Source: Fluviicoccus sp. (GTDB taxonomy: Bacteria; Pseudomonadota; Gammaproteobacteria; Pseudomonadales; Moraxellaceae). Taken from it: DNA of 64,000 nt. The notes beneath the pieces were generated by a model, which saw nothing but the letters and a program-made list of their open reading frames with translations, had not been told where the DNA came from and ran no database searches. The position numbers and the translations under genes were made by a program. Position 1 is the stretch's first letter; the number at the start of each line of letters is the position of its first letter. Shown piece by piece: positions 9,074 to 17,859 of the stretch. The DNA lies in NCBI RefSeq assembly GCF_030646115.1, contig NZ_JAUSMX010000009.1, forward strand, positions 248,001-312,000, read 5' to 3'.

Positions 9074-10338
9074 TTGCTAAAGTCCAGCGTCTGATCAAAG
9101 TTGGTCTTGCTTTCGGCTTGTCGAAAAGTACTGTTTTTTTTGTGCCCCTGCTACTTTCCAACTTTTTATCTCCTGCAGATTATGGTCTTTTTGAGTCTTG
9201 TTTAGCATATGGCAGTTTGATTGCAATTATTTTGGGCTGTGGTCTGGTAGCTGCGGTTCCGTATTTCATGATGGTGAAAAAAACGGAGTCTCATAATGGC
9301 TGGTTTTACCTGCATGCTGCAGTACTTTTTATCCCCTTGATGGTGGCGATTCCACTTTTTGCATTTAAGTGGATAGGCTCGGAAATATTTCTTATTTTAA
9401 CGTTTGCAGCAGTGATAAACTGGCAACGAATTTATGCCGCTGACATGAAAAGTCGGGGCAATGCCTCATATTCAAGTTTTTCCGAGTCATTTATTTATCT
9501 CGCTATTTTGGTCGTTGCTCTGATTTCATTGGAGAAAATATCAATTCGCCAGTTGTCGATGGATCTGGTGACCATCTTCATTCCAATGTCATTAGTGTTG
9601 ACGATGTTAATGTTGAGAAGATATCCTATTAAGATTGCTAATTGGCGATCTGCGAGAGAAATTTATCTATTCAGTTTGCCGACTATTTTGCCAGGCATGA
9701 GTCTTCTTTTAATAACCAGCTTGGTTAGATTAGTCGCCCCCTTTATGGTCGGTGCTGAAAAGCTGGCTGTCTATTCATTTTATTTCAGATTCGCGTCAAT
9801 TGCGGTGGTAGTATATCAGTTTTTGGCGACAATTTTTTTCGCGGAAATGTACAAGCGTGATGCTGCGGGTCTGGATAATATTTTTACTAAAGTAGGGCTT
9901 TTAATTCTCGCCCTTGCAGTATCCGGTTTCTTTGTTTTTCCATCAGTATTTAGTGGTGTTTTCAAACTATTTTCGACATACAAAGATTACTGGGTTTTGT
10001 ATCTGGTTCTCGTGTTTTTCTGCTATTTCTGGGTTTGTGAGGCCATGCTGGAGTCAATTATATTTCGCCAAAAGCTTTCTAAAGGGTTCCTCTGGTTGCA
10101 GTTAGGATCCCTCTTGATCTTTTGTATTGTCACCGGCGCAATCTACGTAATAAATAAGTCATTGATGAATATAACCACTTTGGCATTTCTGCACACGATG
10201 TTGATGGCTATGGTGGTTATGCTGCAACTAAGGTTGTTGTCTATGAGTGGTATTAATCTGGTATGGCTAAGACGCTGTAATTGGATAGTTTCCCTCATTC
10301 TTCTGATTGGTTATCCTTTGGTGAGTTTCTTCTCATGA
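9070..10338 (+). CDS. wzx: Wzx-like polysaccharide flippase
   Basis: This 422-residue membrane protein has about 12 hydrophobic segments and a cationic N-terminus (MIAKVQRLIKVGLAFGLSK), the layout of MOP-superfamily flippases that move undecaprenyl-linked oligosaccharides across the inner membrane. The family is recognised from topology and the FLSPADYGLFES segment after the first helix, which resembles the Wzx/RfbX motif (S..f/y.G.f). It sits with a Wzy-like polymerase 1.2 kb upstream, giving a Wzx/Wzy-dependent pathway. Four-base overlaps link it to both neighbours. Confidence 0.85.
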   Translation: MIAKVQRLIKVGLAFGLSKSTVFFVPLLLSNFLSPADYGLFESCLAYGSLIAIILGCGLVAAVPYFMMVKKTESHNGWFYLHAAVLFIPLMVAIPLFAFKWIGSEIFLILTFAAVINWQRIYAADMKSRGNASYSSFSESFIYLAILVVALISLEKISIRQLSMDLVTIFIPMSLVLTMLMLRRYPIKIANWRSAREIYLFSLPTILPGMSLLLITSLVRLVAPFMVGAEKLAVYSFYFRFASIAVVVYQFLATIFFAEMYKRDAAGLDNIFTKVGLLILALAVSGFFVFPSVFSGVFKLFSTYKDYWVLYLVLVFFCYFWVCEAMLESIIFRQKLSKGFLWLQLGSLLIFCIVTGAIYVINKSLMNITTLAFLHTMLMAMVVMLQLRLLSMSGINLVWLRRCNWIVSLILLIGYPLVSFFS

Positions 10339-11456
10339 ATGTCCTGCATTACAGCAAATTCTATCCCCCCGTATTTGGCGGGATTGAAAAAGTAGCATTT
10401 GATCTGGTTGAGGGGATGGTGAAGAACGGGGTAACCTGTGATGTATTGTGTTTCAATTCTGACCGCAGTGATATAACAGAGCAGTCTGCATCCGGGTATC
10501 GTATTATTCGCACAGGAATTTTCGCCACACTGGCATCTACGCCATTGTCCTTGGCCAATATTCGTCAATTTGTGCGTATGGCTGATGATTATGATGTCAT
10601 TCATATTCATATGCCAAACCCTGTTGCCAATCTGGCTGTATTTTTAGCGCGGCCAAAGAAAGCGCGTATAGTGCTTCACTGGCATTCAGATATTGTAAAG
10701 CAAAAGACAATTCTGAAGTTATATGATCCCTTACAGCAATGGTTATTACGACGAGCCGATGCAGTCATAGCCACGTCACCTCCCTATGCCGAGTCTTCTC
10801 CCTGGCTGCAAGCATATGCTGAAAAGGTTGCGGTAATTCCATTGGGCGTTGATGTTTCGGGTATTCCAAGTGACCCACTGATCGTTGATGAAATCAAACG
10901 CGAATATGGTGGTCGGAAATTGGTTTTCTCTTTGGGGCGGCTGGTTTACTACAAGGGCTTTGATTATTTGATCGATGCAGCTTCACGTTTGCCTGACGAT
11001 GTTGCTGTGGTGATTGGCGGCATTGGTGAATTAGAGGGTGCTTTACGTGAAAAGCTTGCCAGTTTGAAGCTGGAAAACAAAGTCTATTTGATTGGTGGTA
11101 TTCCATTCAAGAAGCTTGGCGCCTATTTCAAGGCGTGCGATGTTTTCTGTCTTCCCAGCCTTGAGCGTTCAGAGGCCTATGGTGTCGTTCAGATGGAGGC
11201 CATGTACTTCGGGAAGCCAGTGGTATCAACCTCCATTCCCGGGTCCGGCGTTGGTTGGGTTAATGAGAACAATGTCTCGGGTCAGGTCGTTCCACCCGGA
11301 GATAGTCTGGCCCTGTCCAATTCACTGGACCTCATTCTTCGTGACGAGTCCTTGAGGTTAAAGTTGGGGGAGGGCGCCCGGCGGCGGTATGATGAACTTT
11401 TCGTGGTGGATAAAATGGTTGGCTTGACAGTGGATCTTTATCAAAAAGTTCTTTGA
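10335..11456 (+). CDS. GT4-family glycosyltransferase
   Basis: This 373-residue GT-B enzyme has an N-terminal lobe beginning MNVLHYSKFYPPVFGGIEK (glycine-rich acceptor loop) and a C-terminal lobe with FSLGRLVYYKGFDYL and PSLERSEAYGVVQMEAM, the E-x7-E signature of GT4 retaining transferases using a nucleotide sugar. The ATG at 10335 is preferred because it overlaps the flippase stop and gives the canonical start. With manC directly downstream, a mannosyl or GDP-mannose-derived donor is possible but not shown. It probably extends the lipid-linked repeat unit. Confidence 0.9.
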   Translation: MNVLHYSKFYPPVFGGIEKVAFDLVEGMVKNGVTCDVLCFNSDRSDITEQSASGYRIIRTGIFATLASTPLSLANIRQFVRMADDYDVIHIHMPNPVANLAVFLARPKKARIVLHWHSDIVKQKTILKLYDPLQQWLLRRADAVIATSPPYAESSPWLQAYAEKVAVIPLGVDVSGIPSDPLIVDEIKREYGGRKLVFSLGRLVYYKGFDYLIDAASRLPDDVAVVIGGIGELEGALREKLASLKLENKVYLIGGIPFKKLGAYFKACDVFCLPSLERSEAYGVVQMEAMYFGKPVVSTSIPGSGVGWVNENNVSGQVVPPGDSLALSNSLDLILRDESLRLKLGEGARRRYDELFVVDKMVGLTVDLYQKVL

Positions 11457-11520
11457 GGTTGTCTATGCCTTTCCGTACTGGTATTTTTTATATTATTGGA
11501 TGTGTTTTTCAGGAGAAATC

Positions 11521-12942
11521 ATGATCCCCGTGGTTCTTAGTGGTGGTTCCGGCACCCGTCTTTGGCCTTTGTCGCGCAGTCAGTTTCCCAAACAGTTTCA
11601 CGCCCTGGGTGGTGGAGACTTCAGCTTGTTGCAGGAAACCCTTCGGCGTTTATCCACAGTTGACGGTGTAGGCAGCCCGGTAGTTGTCAGCAATCAGGAA
11701 CACCGTTTCATGGTGGCAGAGCAGTTGCGTCAGCTGGGTGTTCTTCAACCCACTATCCTCTTGGAGCCCTTTGGCCGTAACACGGCTCCTGCGGTTGCAC
11801 TGGCAGCAATCAATATCCTGAAACAGGGCGGTGAAGATACGCTCATGCTGGTGCTACCGGCAGACCATGTCATTCGTAATTCAGCCGCCTTTGCAAAGGC
11901 GTTGTCGCTGGCTCGTCCTGCAGCTGAACGTGGTGCTCTGGTGACTTTTGGTATAGTCGCACATCGGCCTGAAACCGGTTTTGGTTATATTCGTCGAGAG
12001 GATGCTGCGTGGCAGGGTCTGGATGGGGTTTATCCCCTGGCGAGCTTTAAGGAAAAGCCGGATCTGGAAACGGCAAAGTCCTATATTGCCGGTGGCGATT
12101 ATTTCTGGAACAGCGGGATGTTCATGTTCAGCGCCAATCGCTACCTTGAAGAGCTTGAAAAGTATGCTCCCGATATTCTGGTTAACTGCCGGAATGCGCA
12201 TGCCGCTATGGTGCAGGACTTTGATTTTTTACGTATTACATCTGACAGCTTCGGTCCTTGCCGCGATGAGTCGATTGACTATGCCGTGATGGAGCATACA
12301 GACAGCGCGGTCGTCATACCGCTGGACGCCGACTGGAATGATGTCGGCTCCTGGCAGGCTCTTTGGGAAATTGGCGAGCAGGATGGCAATGGTAACGTTT
12401 GCCACGGGGACGTCATCAACACCGGCAGCCGCAATTGCTATATTTATGGTGAGCAAAAGCTGATTGCCACTTTGGGACTTGAGAATCTGGTTGTCGTCGA
12501 TACGGACGATGCGTTGCTAATTGCTGACAAGTCGATGGTGCAGGATGTCAAGTTGGTGGTTGATGAACTCAAGCGCCGCAAGCGTACTCAAGTCAGCAGC
12601 CATCGCAAGGTGTATCGTCCGTGGGGATTTTATGACTCCATCGATATGGGCGAACGCCATCAGGCCAAGCGGATTGTGTTGAAGCCGGGCGCCAAGCTGT
12701 CGCTGCAATTGCATCACCACCGGGCCGAGCATTGGATTATTGTCAGCGGTACGGCGCGTGTCACCAAGGGTGAGGAGTCTTTCCTGCTGAGCGAAAACCA
12801 GTCGACCTTTATCCCTGTAGGTACTGTGCATTGCCTGGAGAATCCTGGAGTGATTCCCGTGGTGATGATTGAGGTGCAGTCAGGCAGCTATCTTGGTGAA
12901 GACGACATTGTCCGTTTTCAGGATAACTACGGGCGAGTGTAA
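11521..12942 (+). CDS. manC: mannose-1-phosphate guanylyltransferase / mannose-6-phosphate isomerase
   Basis: This 473-residue type II bifunctional enzyme makes GDP-mannose. The nucleotidyltransferase domain (residues 1 to about 290) opens with SGGSGTRLWPLSRSQFPKQF and has FKEKPDL. The C-terminal cupin isomerase domain (about 340-473) carries the metal-binding LHHHRAEHW region. AGGAG lies about six bases before ATG 11521, after a 64-base gap. Its partner phosphomannomutase is 5 kb downstream, beyond an insertion-sequence and pseudogene block, suggesting the two were once closer. Confidence 0.96.
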   Translation: MIPVVLSGGSGTRLWPLSRSQFPKQFHALGGGDFSLLQETLRRLSTVDGVGSPVVVSNQEHRFMVAEQLRQLGVLQPTILLEPFGRNTAPAVALAAINILKQGGEDTLMLVLPADHVIRNSAAFAKALSLARPAAERGALVTFGIVAHRPETGFGYIRREDAAWQGLDGVYPLASFKEKPDLETAKSYIAGGDYFWNSGMFMFSANRYLEELEKYAPDILVNCRNAHAAMVQDFDFLRITSDSFGPCRDESIDYAVMEHTDSAVVIPLDADWNDVGSWQALWEIGEQDGNGNVCHGDVINTGSRNCYIYGEQKLIATLGLENLVVVDTDDALLIADKSMVQDVKLVVDELKRRKRTQVSSHRKVYRPWGFYDSIDMGERHQAKRIVLKPGAKLSLQLHHHRAEHWIIVSGTARVTKGEESFLLSENQSTFIPVGTVHCLENPGVIPVVMIEVQSGSYLGEDDIVRFQDNYGRV

Positions 12943-12999
12943 TTGTCAGTTTCTTTGATTTCATAATGTGAGCGTAATCTCAAGTTTTAGGAGAGGTGT

Positions 13000-13998
13000 A
13001 TGGAGGCTAGATTAAATTATATTGACACTGCTAAAGCTGTTGGAATATTTTTGGTGGTTCTTGGGCATGCTCATTATGTTCCGGAGCCATTAATTGTATG
13101 GATATACAGTTTCCATATGCCTTTGTTTTTTTTCGTGTCTGGATATCTCATGTCCAACCGCAAGCTGAGCGGTGATATTTTATCGTATGTTCGACAGCAG
13201 GCAAATTCGCTTTTATTGCCCTATATTATTTTTTTTGGGATTTCATTCGTTGTTTGGCTGTTGAGGGTACGAATTACGCATGAGGTTTCAGTCTCACCTC
13301 TAATGGCCTTGAAGGGGGGACTTCTTGCTTATGGGGATGTGCTTGTAGTCAATTATCCCCTCTGGTTTTTTTCATGCATGTTTGTTGTTTCGTTGCTGTT
13401 TTTTTGCGCTAGAAAGTTGAGTGGTATAGCTTTTTCAGCCCTTTTTCTAACAATAGTAGGGGTAATGGCAACTTTTGTTTTCAAGGGTGTCACTTCCCCT
13501 TGGTCGTTGACAAACGCATTGGTTGCTGTGTCGTTCTATGCCGGAGGGAACTGGTTCCGCCTTAAAGGTGGCCCTGTTGAGTTGCTGTCTAAACGTCAGG
13601 CTTTTGTGTGGCTCATGGTGGCGGTTTCCCTATCGGTCGCTGTATCATTATGGAATGGACGCGTTGATTTGAACTCGATGCAGTTCGGTCAGAATCCTGT
13701 ATATTTTTTCATGGGAGCTTATGCTGGTATTGCATCGATTTTGTTGTTTTCAAGAATAGTTTATGCTGGCGTTTTATTGCAGTGGGTTTCCAGGAATACT
13801 ATTATTATTTTCCCCTTGCACGCTATTTTTTTGGGGGTTTTACTTTTCATTCAACGTCGTTTTTTGTGGCACGATGACTTTTCCTGGCAGTTTGGATTCT
13901 TCTTGGCTTTGGCGAATAGCTTGATTGCGATTGCATGTTGTTATCCTGCATCCTATTTTTTATCATTGGCCTTTCCGGTGGTTTTTGCAAAAACTTGA
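13000..13998 (+). CDS. acyltransferase-3 family membrane protein
   Basis: This 332-residue protein has about ten membrane helices. It has the family start pattern NYIDTAKAVGIFLVVLGH, with the catalytic-type His, and FHMPLFFFVSGYLMS in helix 2. Such enzymes (OafA/WecH/YiaH group) O-acetylate surface polysaccharides from the membrane. TAGGAGAGG is a strong ribosome site before ATG 13000. It is AT-rich like the 4-10 kb block. It is the last intact gene before the insertion-sequence remnants. Confidence 0.88.
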   Translation: MEARLNYIDTAKAVGIFLVVLGHAHYVPEPLIVWIYSFHMPLFFFVSGYLMSNRKLSGDILSYVRQQANSLLLPYIIFFGISFVVWLLRVRITHEVSVSPLMALKGGLLAYGDVLVVNYPLWFFSCMFVVSLLFFCARKLSGIAFSALFLTIVGVMATFVFKGVTSPWSLTNALVAVSFYAGGNWFRLKGGPVELLSKRQAFVWLMVAVSLSVAVSLWNGRVDLNSMQFGQNPVYFFMGAYAGIASILLFSRIVYAGVLLQWVSRNTIIIFPLHAIFLGVLLFIQRRFLWHDDFSWQFGFFLALANSLIAIACCYPASYFLSLAFPVVFAKT

Positions 13999-14104
13999 AT
14001 CCGTGAATTATTTTGGTCGCACCTGTCCTGCCTCGACGGCGATGGTCTTTTTTGAAGTCCCATCCTGAGGCAGCTCATTTTTTGTCCGCAAACCCAATAA
14101 TCCC

Positions 14105-14424
14105 ATGACGCGCCTTCAAAAACACGCTGACTGACAGCATCACTTACAAGCCTGGGAAACCAGCGGCCTTACCCGGAACGCCTACTGCGGACAGCACCGG
14201 CTCAAGTTGGCCACGTTCACCTACTGGCGCGCCCGGTTGTCACGGGCTGATCAGTCCTCCCTATCGTCACGACTTGCTTTGTCACTGGTTCCGTCAAGCG
14301 GACACAGACCGCCCGCCTTGATAACCTGGCCAGGAGCGTGGTGCTGCACAGCCCCGGCGGCTGGAGGCTGGACATCCCGGCGGACCTGCCCCTGCTGGCG
14401 GAGCTGTTGAGGGCTTTGCCATGA
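14105..14424 (+). pseudogene. IS66 accessory protein TnpA remnant
   Basis: From the ATG at 14105 the frame reads an IS66 TnpA-like start but meets TGA after nine residues, where the family has Trp (TGG to TGA). Reading through gives HLQAWETSGLTRNAYCGQH and then LATFTYWRARLS, the typical TnpA helix-turn-helix region. The frame is lost near 14250. The C-terminus is recovered in another frame as VVLHSPGGWRLDIPADLP followed by LLAELLRALP and a stop at 14422-14424. That stop overlaps an ATG, as in intact IS66 orfA-orfB pairs. The copy is dead: one nonsense change plus at least one frameshift or deletion. Confidence 0.8.
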
Positions 14425-14546
14425 GTTGCATCCGGCCAGGACTGGTCTGGCTGGTGCTGTATCTGGTCGACATGCGCCTAGGGGCCGACAGTATGTCCGC
14501 CCGCATCCAGCACACCCTTGTCCAGAGATGCCGGCAAGATGGTCGT
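14421..14546 (+). pseudogene. IS66 TnpB N-terminal fragment
   Basis: The ATG at 14421 overlaps the TnpA-like stop. The product starts with PGLVWLVLYLVDMRLGADS, then MSARIQHTLV, which corresponds to the conserved beginning of IS66 TnpB (V-W-L-V, D-M-R-x-G-x-D-S-L-S-A). Similarity ends near 14520-14550, where the oppositely oriented IS1380 remnant begins, so only the first 35-45 of about 115 residues survive. No TnpC transposase of IS66 is visible. The junction marks either insertion of one element into the other or a deletion. Confidence 0.65.
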
Positions 14547-15480
14547 TCAGCCTTCCAGGTTCCAGTCCGGTACCAGCAGGTTTTGCCTCTTCCGGTCGAT
14601 CGTCCACTCGGTCAGGCGATAGATACGCCTTACCGAACCCACGCTCTCCAGTGCCAATGTCTCCTCCCACACGGCTTCCCGCTTACCTTCGCGGTGCAGG
14701 CACCAGAGCGTGTCGGGCGACTCCGCGATCCGGCTTGCCATGTCACAGCCTGACCGGCGCGGATTCCATTTCACCAGGAAGTCCACCGGCCGGTCCTCCG
14801 TGTGCGCCTGACGGATTTCCCACATTAGCTTCACGGAGTCAAAGTCGCTGTCCGCCCTGACCAGCAGCAGTGCCGCCGTCAGACGTTTCGCCATCGTCAG
14901 CACCCGCTGCAGATTGTGCTCCGTTTCGTGGGCGGAGTGGCTGCTGCCCGGCCGCTGCGCCAGCTCCAGGCAGTAGCCGTCCGCACCCAGATAGCAGGCA
15001 AGCGGGGCGTAACCATCCACGCCGTTGTACACCCGCGACAAGCCTTCCTTCTTGTTCTGCGAGTTATTCATGGGAATGACATCGAAATCCAGCGGTACTC
15101 AATCGCAGTCCAGCGGTCGGAACACGGCCTTGCATTGCGCAGCAGGAACTCGTTCAGGCTGTCCAGCAGCGGGAACCAAGAGGAGGCATGAGTATCCAGA
15201 CTTTGCCGCAATGTCGGCGAGGACGGGACGTTCCGGATGCCCAGGGCTTCGGCGAAGAATCGTTCGTCCCGATAGGCTTCAATGGCGTCGAAATCCGTCT
15301 TGCCCTGAACGAGCAGGCCGAGATAGCTCTTTATAATGTTGCTGTTCAGGACTCTGATCGCGGTATCGCGTACGGGTAAAGCGGGGTCGACATGCTGGTT
15401 TAGGCGCATCAGCTTGAAGAACTGGCCGATGAGCGCAAGCCCGCTATTGGAGGTCAGTTCGTAGGGAAGTCTGATGGATA
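14547..15480 (-). pseudogene. IS1380-family transposase remnant
   Basis: On the minus strand, the N-terminal part is read in one frame (residues such as NSGLALIGQFFKLM and VLNSNIIKSYLGLLVQGKTD) and ends out of frame near 15070. A one-base shift restores LDFDVIPMNNSQNKKEG, containing the first catalytic Asp, and continues to LLLVRADSDFDS, the second Asp region, where the usual DSGxD glycine is replaced. The frame stops at 14547, leaving about 290 of the roughly 430-450 residues expected. The start codon also appears lost or shifted. The element is therefore truncated at its C-terminus and frameshifted, and cannot be active. Confidence 0.85.
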
Positions 15481-15686
15481 ATGCGGAAGTTGTTCATGAA
15501 AGGTCTTGGAGGCATCACCAGGAGGTGGCGGCATGAAACCAGCAAGAGCTTTGCAATGCAAGCCTTGGCGGCTAATATGCGGAGGTCAGGTCACGGATTC
15601 AGGAAGAAGGGTACAAGCTGCAAGCTGATTTGTGATCCCTTTTGTGATCAGATAGCCCGGATTATTGACCGACAAGAGGAATTGAT

Positions 15687-16955
15687 ATGAATCGCCGGGA
15701 TATCCTTAAAAGCAGTCTGGCGGGAACAGCCGGTCTTGCGGCGAGCATGGCCGGGGGATCCGCCGCTGCGATGCCGGAATTGGGGCGTTACGGCAAGCGT
15801 CTGGTCAACGTCATCGACCTTGGCGCGGTTCCTGATGGTGTAACGGACTCCGCGCAAGCGTTTCAGAAGGCGATTGACGCCCTGACAAGCACGGGCGGCA
15901 TTGTCTACATTCCCGCCGGAAATTATGTAATTGGTAGCACGCTGATCTGGGCTAACCCGGTAAACCGGCGTGTTTCGGGAATCCTTTTCCAAGGTGATGG
16001 CCAGCACACGTCAACCCTGAACTCTAGAGTCAAGTCCGGGCCGTTGTTGCGGGTGCGAGGTGTGCCCCGAGTTGGCCCGGTCAGCACCACATTCTTTTGG
16101 GGGGGCGGCATTCACGACCTCGGGTTGCGCGGATCTGGCGGCGGCGCGGATCATGATGCCGTTGAGATTCTGGGGTGGTGGAACGGCTCCATTGAAAACT
16201 GCCTTATTTCCGGATTTTCCCGGCATGGTATCCGCGCAATTACGGACCTTGCGCTAAACCCCAATCCTGATTTTACGGCATCGACCCTGCTGGTGAAGGC
16301 CGTCCAGATTGAACGTTGCGGCGGCTGGGGCTTCAGGGATGACAGTGGTAACCAGGGAGCGCCGTCATGGAGTTGGGATCATTGCCTGTTCGGGCTTTGC
16401 CGCCTGGGCGGCGCCTATGTGCAGAGCTCTTCGCACAGTTTTGTCAAATGCTCCTTCTCGGCGTGCGGCTGGCGTCATGAAAGTGATAAGCCGGCGGCGG
16501 CGGCCTATGGACTGTTCTTCGCAGGAACCATGACCGTGGCCAGCCGCCAATGGGTTGAAGGCTGCGAATTCGATACCAATCTGACCGCGCATATTGGCGC
16601 GCGGTTCCTGTGCTGCAGTTCGTTCATCAATAACCGATTCATTTTCCATGACCGCTACAAGGCCGGGAGGCTTTGCCCGCTCGCGGGTGTTGAGTTAGGA
16701 ACGGGCGATGCCCGCGCGGCGATCCGGAGCGTAGAGTTCCGTCAAAGTTTTTTCCGCTTTGATCGGGGAGGGGAAACTACGGGGTTTCTCTGGGCGAATA
16801 CGGTGAATGTCCGCGATATCGAGATTATCAATACCGTGTTCTCGAATAGCGTCGGCGGTGATTTGCACCTGAGCCGTTACGGAGGCATGGAACTGTCCAG
16901 AACCGCCAGTGACTTCGGCTACAACATTCGCGATCGGGAACTGTCCGGTCTGTAG
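15687..16955 (+). CDS. Tat-exported pectate-lyase-fold (parallel beta-helix) protein
   Basis: The 422-residue protein begins with a twin-arginine signal (MNRRDILKSSLAG, then an alanine-rich hydrophobic segment ending near residue 28). Residues about 38-90 match the start of the Pectate_lyase_3 / rhamnogalacturonase domain: VNVIDLGAVPDGVTDSAQAF and GGIVYIPAGNYVI. The rest is a right-handed parallel beta-helix with repeated Asn/Phe turns. Members cleave or bind acidic polysaccharides; no catalytic set can be assigned with confidence. AGAGGAA precedes the ATG. It lies between IS remnants and decayed sugar-nucleotide genes, yet its frame is intact over 1.27 kb, which argues it is still selected. 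A role in trimming or modifying the exported glycan is inference. Confidence 0.75.
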   Translation: MNRRDILKSSLAGTAGLAASMAGGSAAAMPELGRYGKRLVNVIDLGAVPDGVTDSAQAFQKAIDALTSTGGIVYIPAGNYVIGSTLIWANPVNRRVSGILFQGDGQHTSTLNSRVKSGPLLRVRGVPRVGPVSTTFFWGGGIHDLGLRGSGGGADHDAVEILGWWNGSIENCLISGFSRHGIRAITDLALNPNPDFTASTLLVKAVQIERCGGWGFRDDSGNQGAPSWSWDHCLFGLCRLGGAYVQSSSHSFVKCSFSACGWRHESDKPAAAAYGLFFAGTMTVASRQWVEGCEFDTNLTAHIGARFLCCSSFINNRFIFHDRYKAGRLCPLAGVELGTGDARAAIRSVEFRQSFFRFDRGGETTGFLWANTVNVRDIEIINTVFSNSVGGDLHLSRYGGMELSRTASDFGYNIRDRELSGL

Positions 16956-16964
16956 CGACCTCCG

Positions 16965-17830
16965 ACAGTGCGATCAAGCTGGCGCGGCGCGACGAATTGG
17001 CGGGAAGGCGGGTCTGCCCGGCAAGATCAGGGATGTCCTCTGCGGCGGTGTGGTAATTCGACGGAGGGGCGTCCGGCCTTGCGCCTGCCTCGCGGCTCGC
17101 AGTTGCGGGTGGATGGGGCGGCGGTGGTTGATGAGGTGCGTGAAAGTTTTTCCCGGGTCGTTTCCGTGGTGGAGCGCATTCAATCCCTGCAATGGCGCGG
17201 CTTTTGGTCGTCATGACTAATTTCTGTTCGTGGCTGGCAGGCGCGCATTGTGTCGATGATCACTTCCGCCAGCCGCCGCTGGCGTCCAACCTGGGGCTGG
17301 GGCTGGACGGGGTCTGGAATGCCGCGTTGCTGGATATCCGGGCGCATGCCGTCCTGCCGTATAATGGCAGGTTGAAATAAGTTCCGTCGTTTCTGTCGCA
17401 GCTTGAAATGGTAAGCAATGGAAAGTCGGTGGATATGCGCGGTCATCCAATTATTTATCATTCCTGCCCCGTATTGTGGGGGGAAGGTAGGCTCGAATGA
17501 GCAACATGCTTCGTCAGTTATTGCACCATGGGACTCAAATAGTCTCTTCGGATTTTATTGCGCCTTTCGCTACTATGGCCTGACCCATCATGATGGCGAG
17601 GCGCACAAAGCCTGGCAGCAACTGGCCTTGCCAATTGTCTGGTGTAAACCCGTGTCCTGATGCTGGGGAACAGCACGGCGGATATTCGGTCCGATACTCA
17701 GGGATTCAACTCATCCATCATTCTGCTGGATGAGTTGAATCCCCACACCGTCGACATGATAATGCCATGTCTGAGCATTTGGTGTTCGTGATGTCTGGGG
17801 AGCTGCACTCAACAAGGGAACAGCCTGCCA
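16965..17830 (+). pseudogene. pgi: glucose-6-phosphate isomerase pseudogene (internally deleted)
   Basis: Several frames together spell an isomerase. Nt 17009-17050 reads GLPGKIRDVLCGG. Nt 17054-17215 reads NSTEGRPALRLPRGSQLRVD and, further on, VVERIQSLQWRGF (family: TENRAVLHVALR ... EWKGY). After a jump equivalent to about 200 missing residues, nt 17251-17460 reads VDDHFRQPPLASNL, HAVLPYNGRL, then a stop, then [17 protein letters not shown]. Nt 17480-17580 reads CPVLWGE/SNEQHA and QLLHHGTQIVSSDFIAP in two frames. Nt 17625-17780 reads LANCLV, a stop, RVLMLGN and ILLDELNPHTVD. At least four frameshifts or stops and one large deletion make it non-functional. No working copy is visible in the window. 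Confidence 0.88.
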
Positions 17831-17859
17831 GGATGATTTCGGGGTGCACCCCCTGTTTA

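Larger units (their letters stand above)
14105..15480. mobile_element. composite of two eroded insertion sequences (IS66 + IS1380)
   Basis: Convergent remnants of an IS66 (plus strand) and an IS1380 (minus strand) abut near 14547 without any intact terminus that I could recognise. They separate the last acyltransferase gene from the Tat-exported pectate-lyase-like gene. The stretch 13999-14104 before it and 15481-15686 after it hold no gene I can support. Confidence 0.75.
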
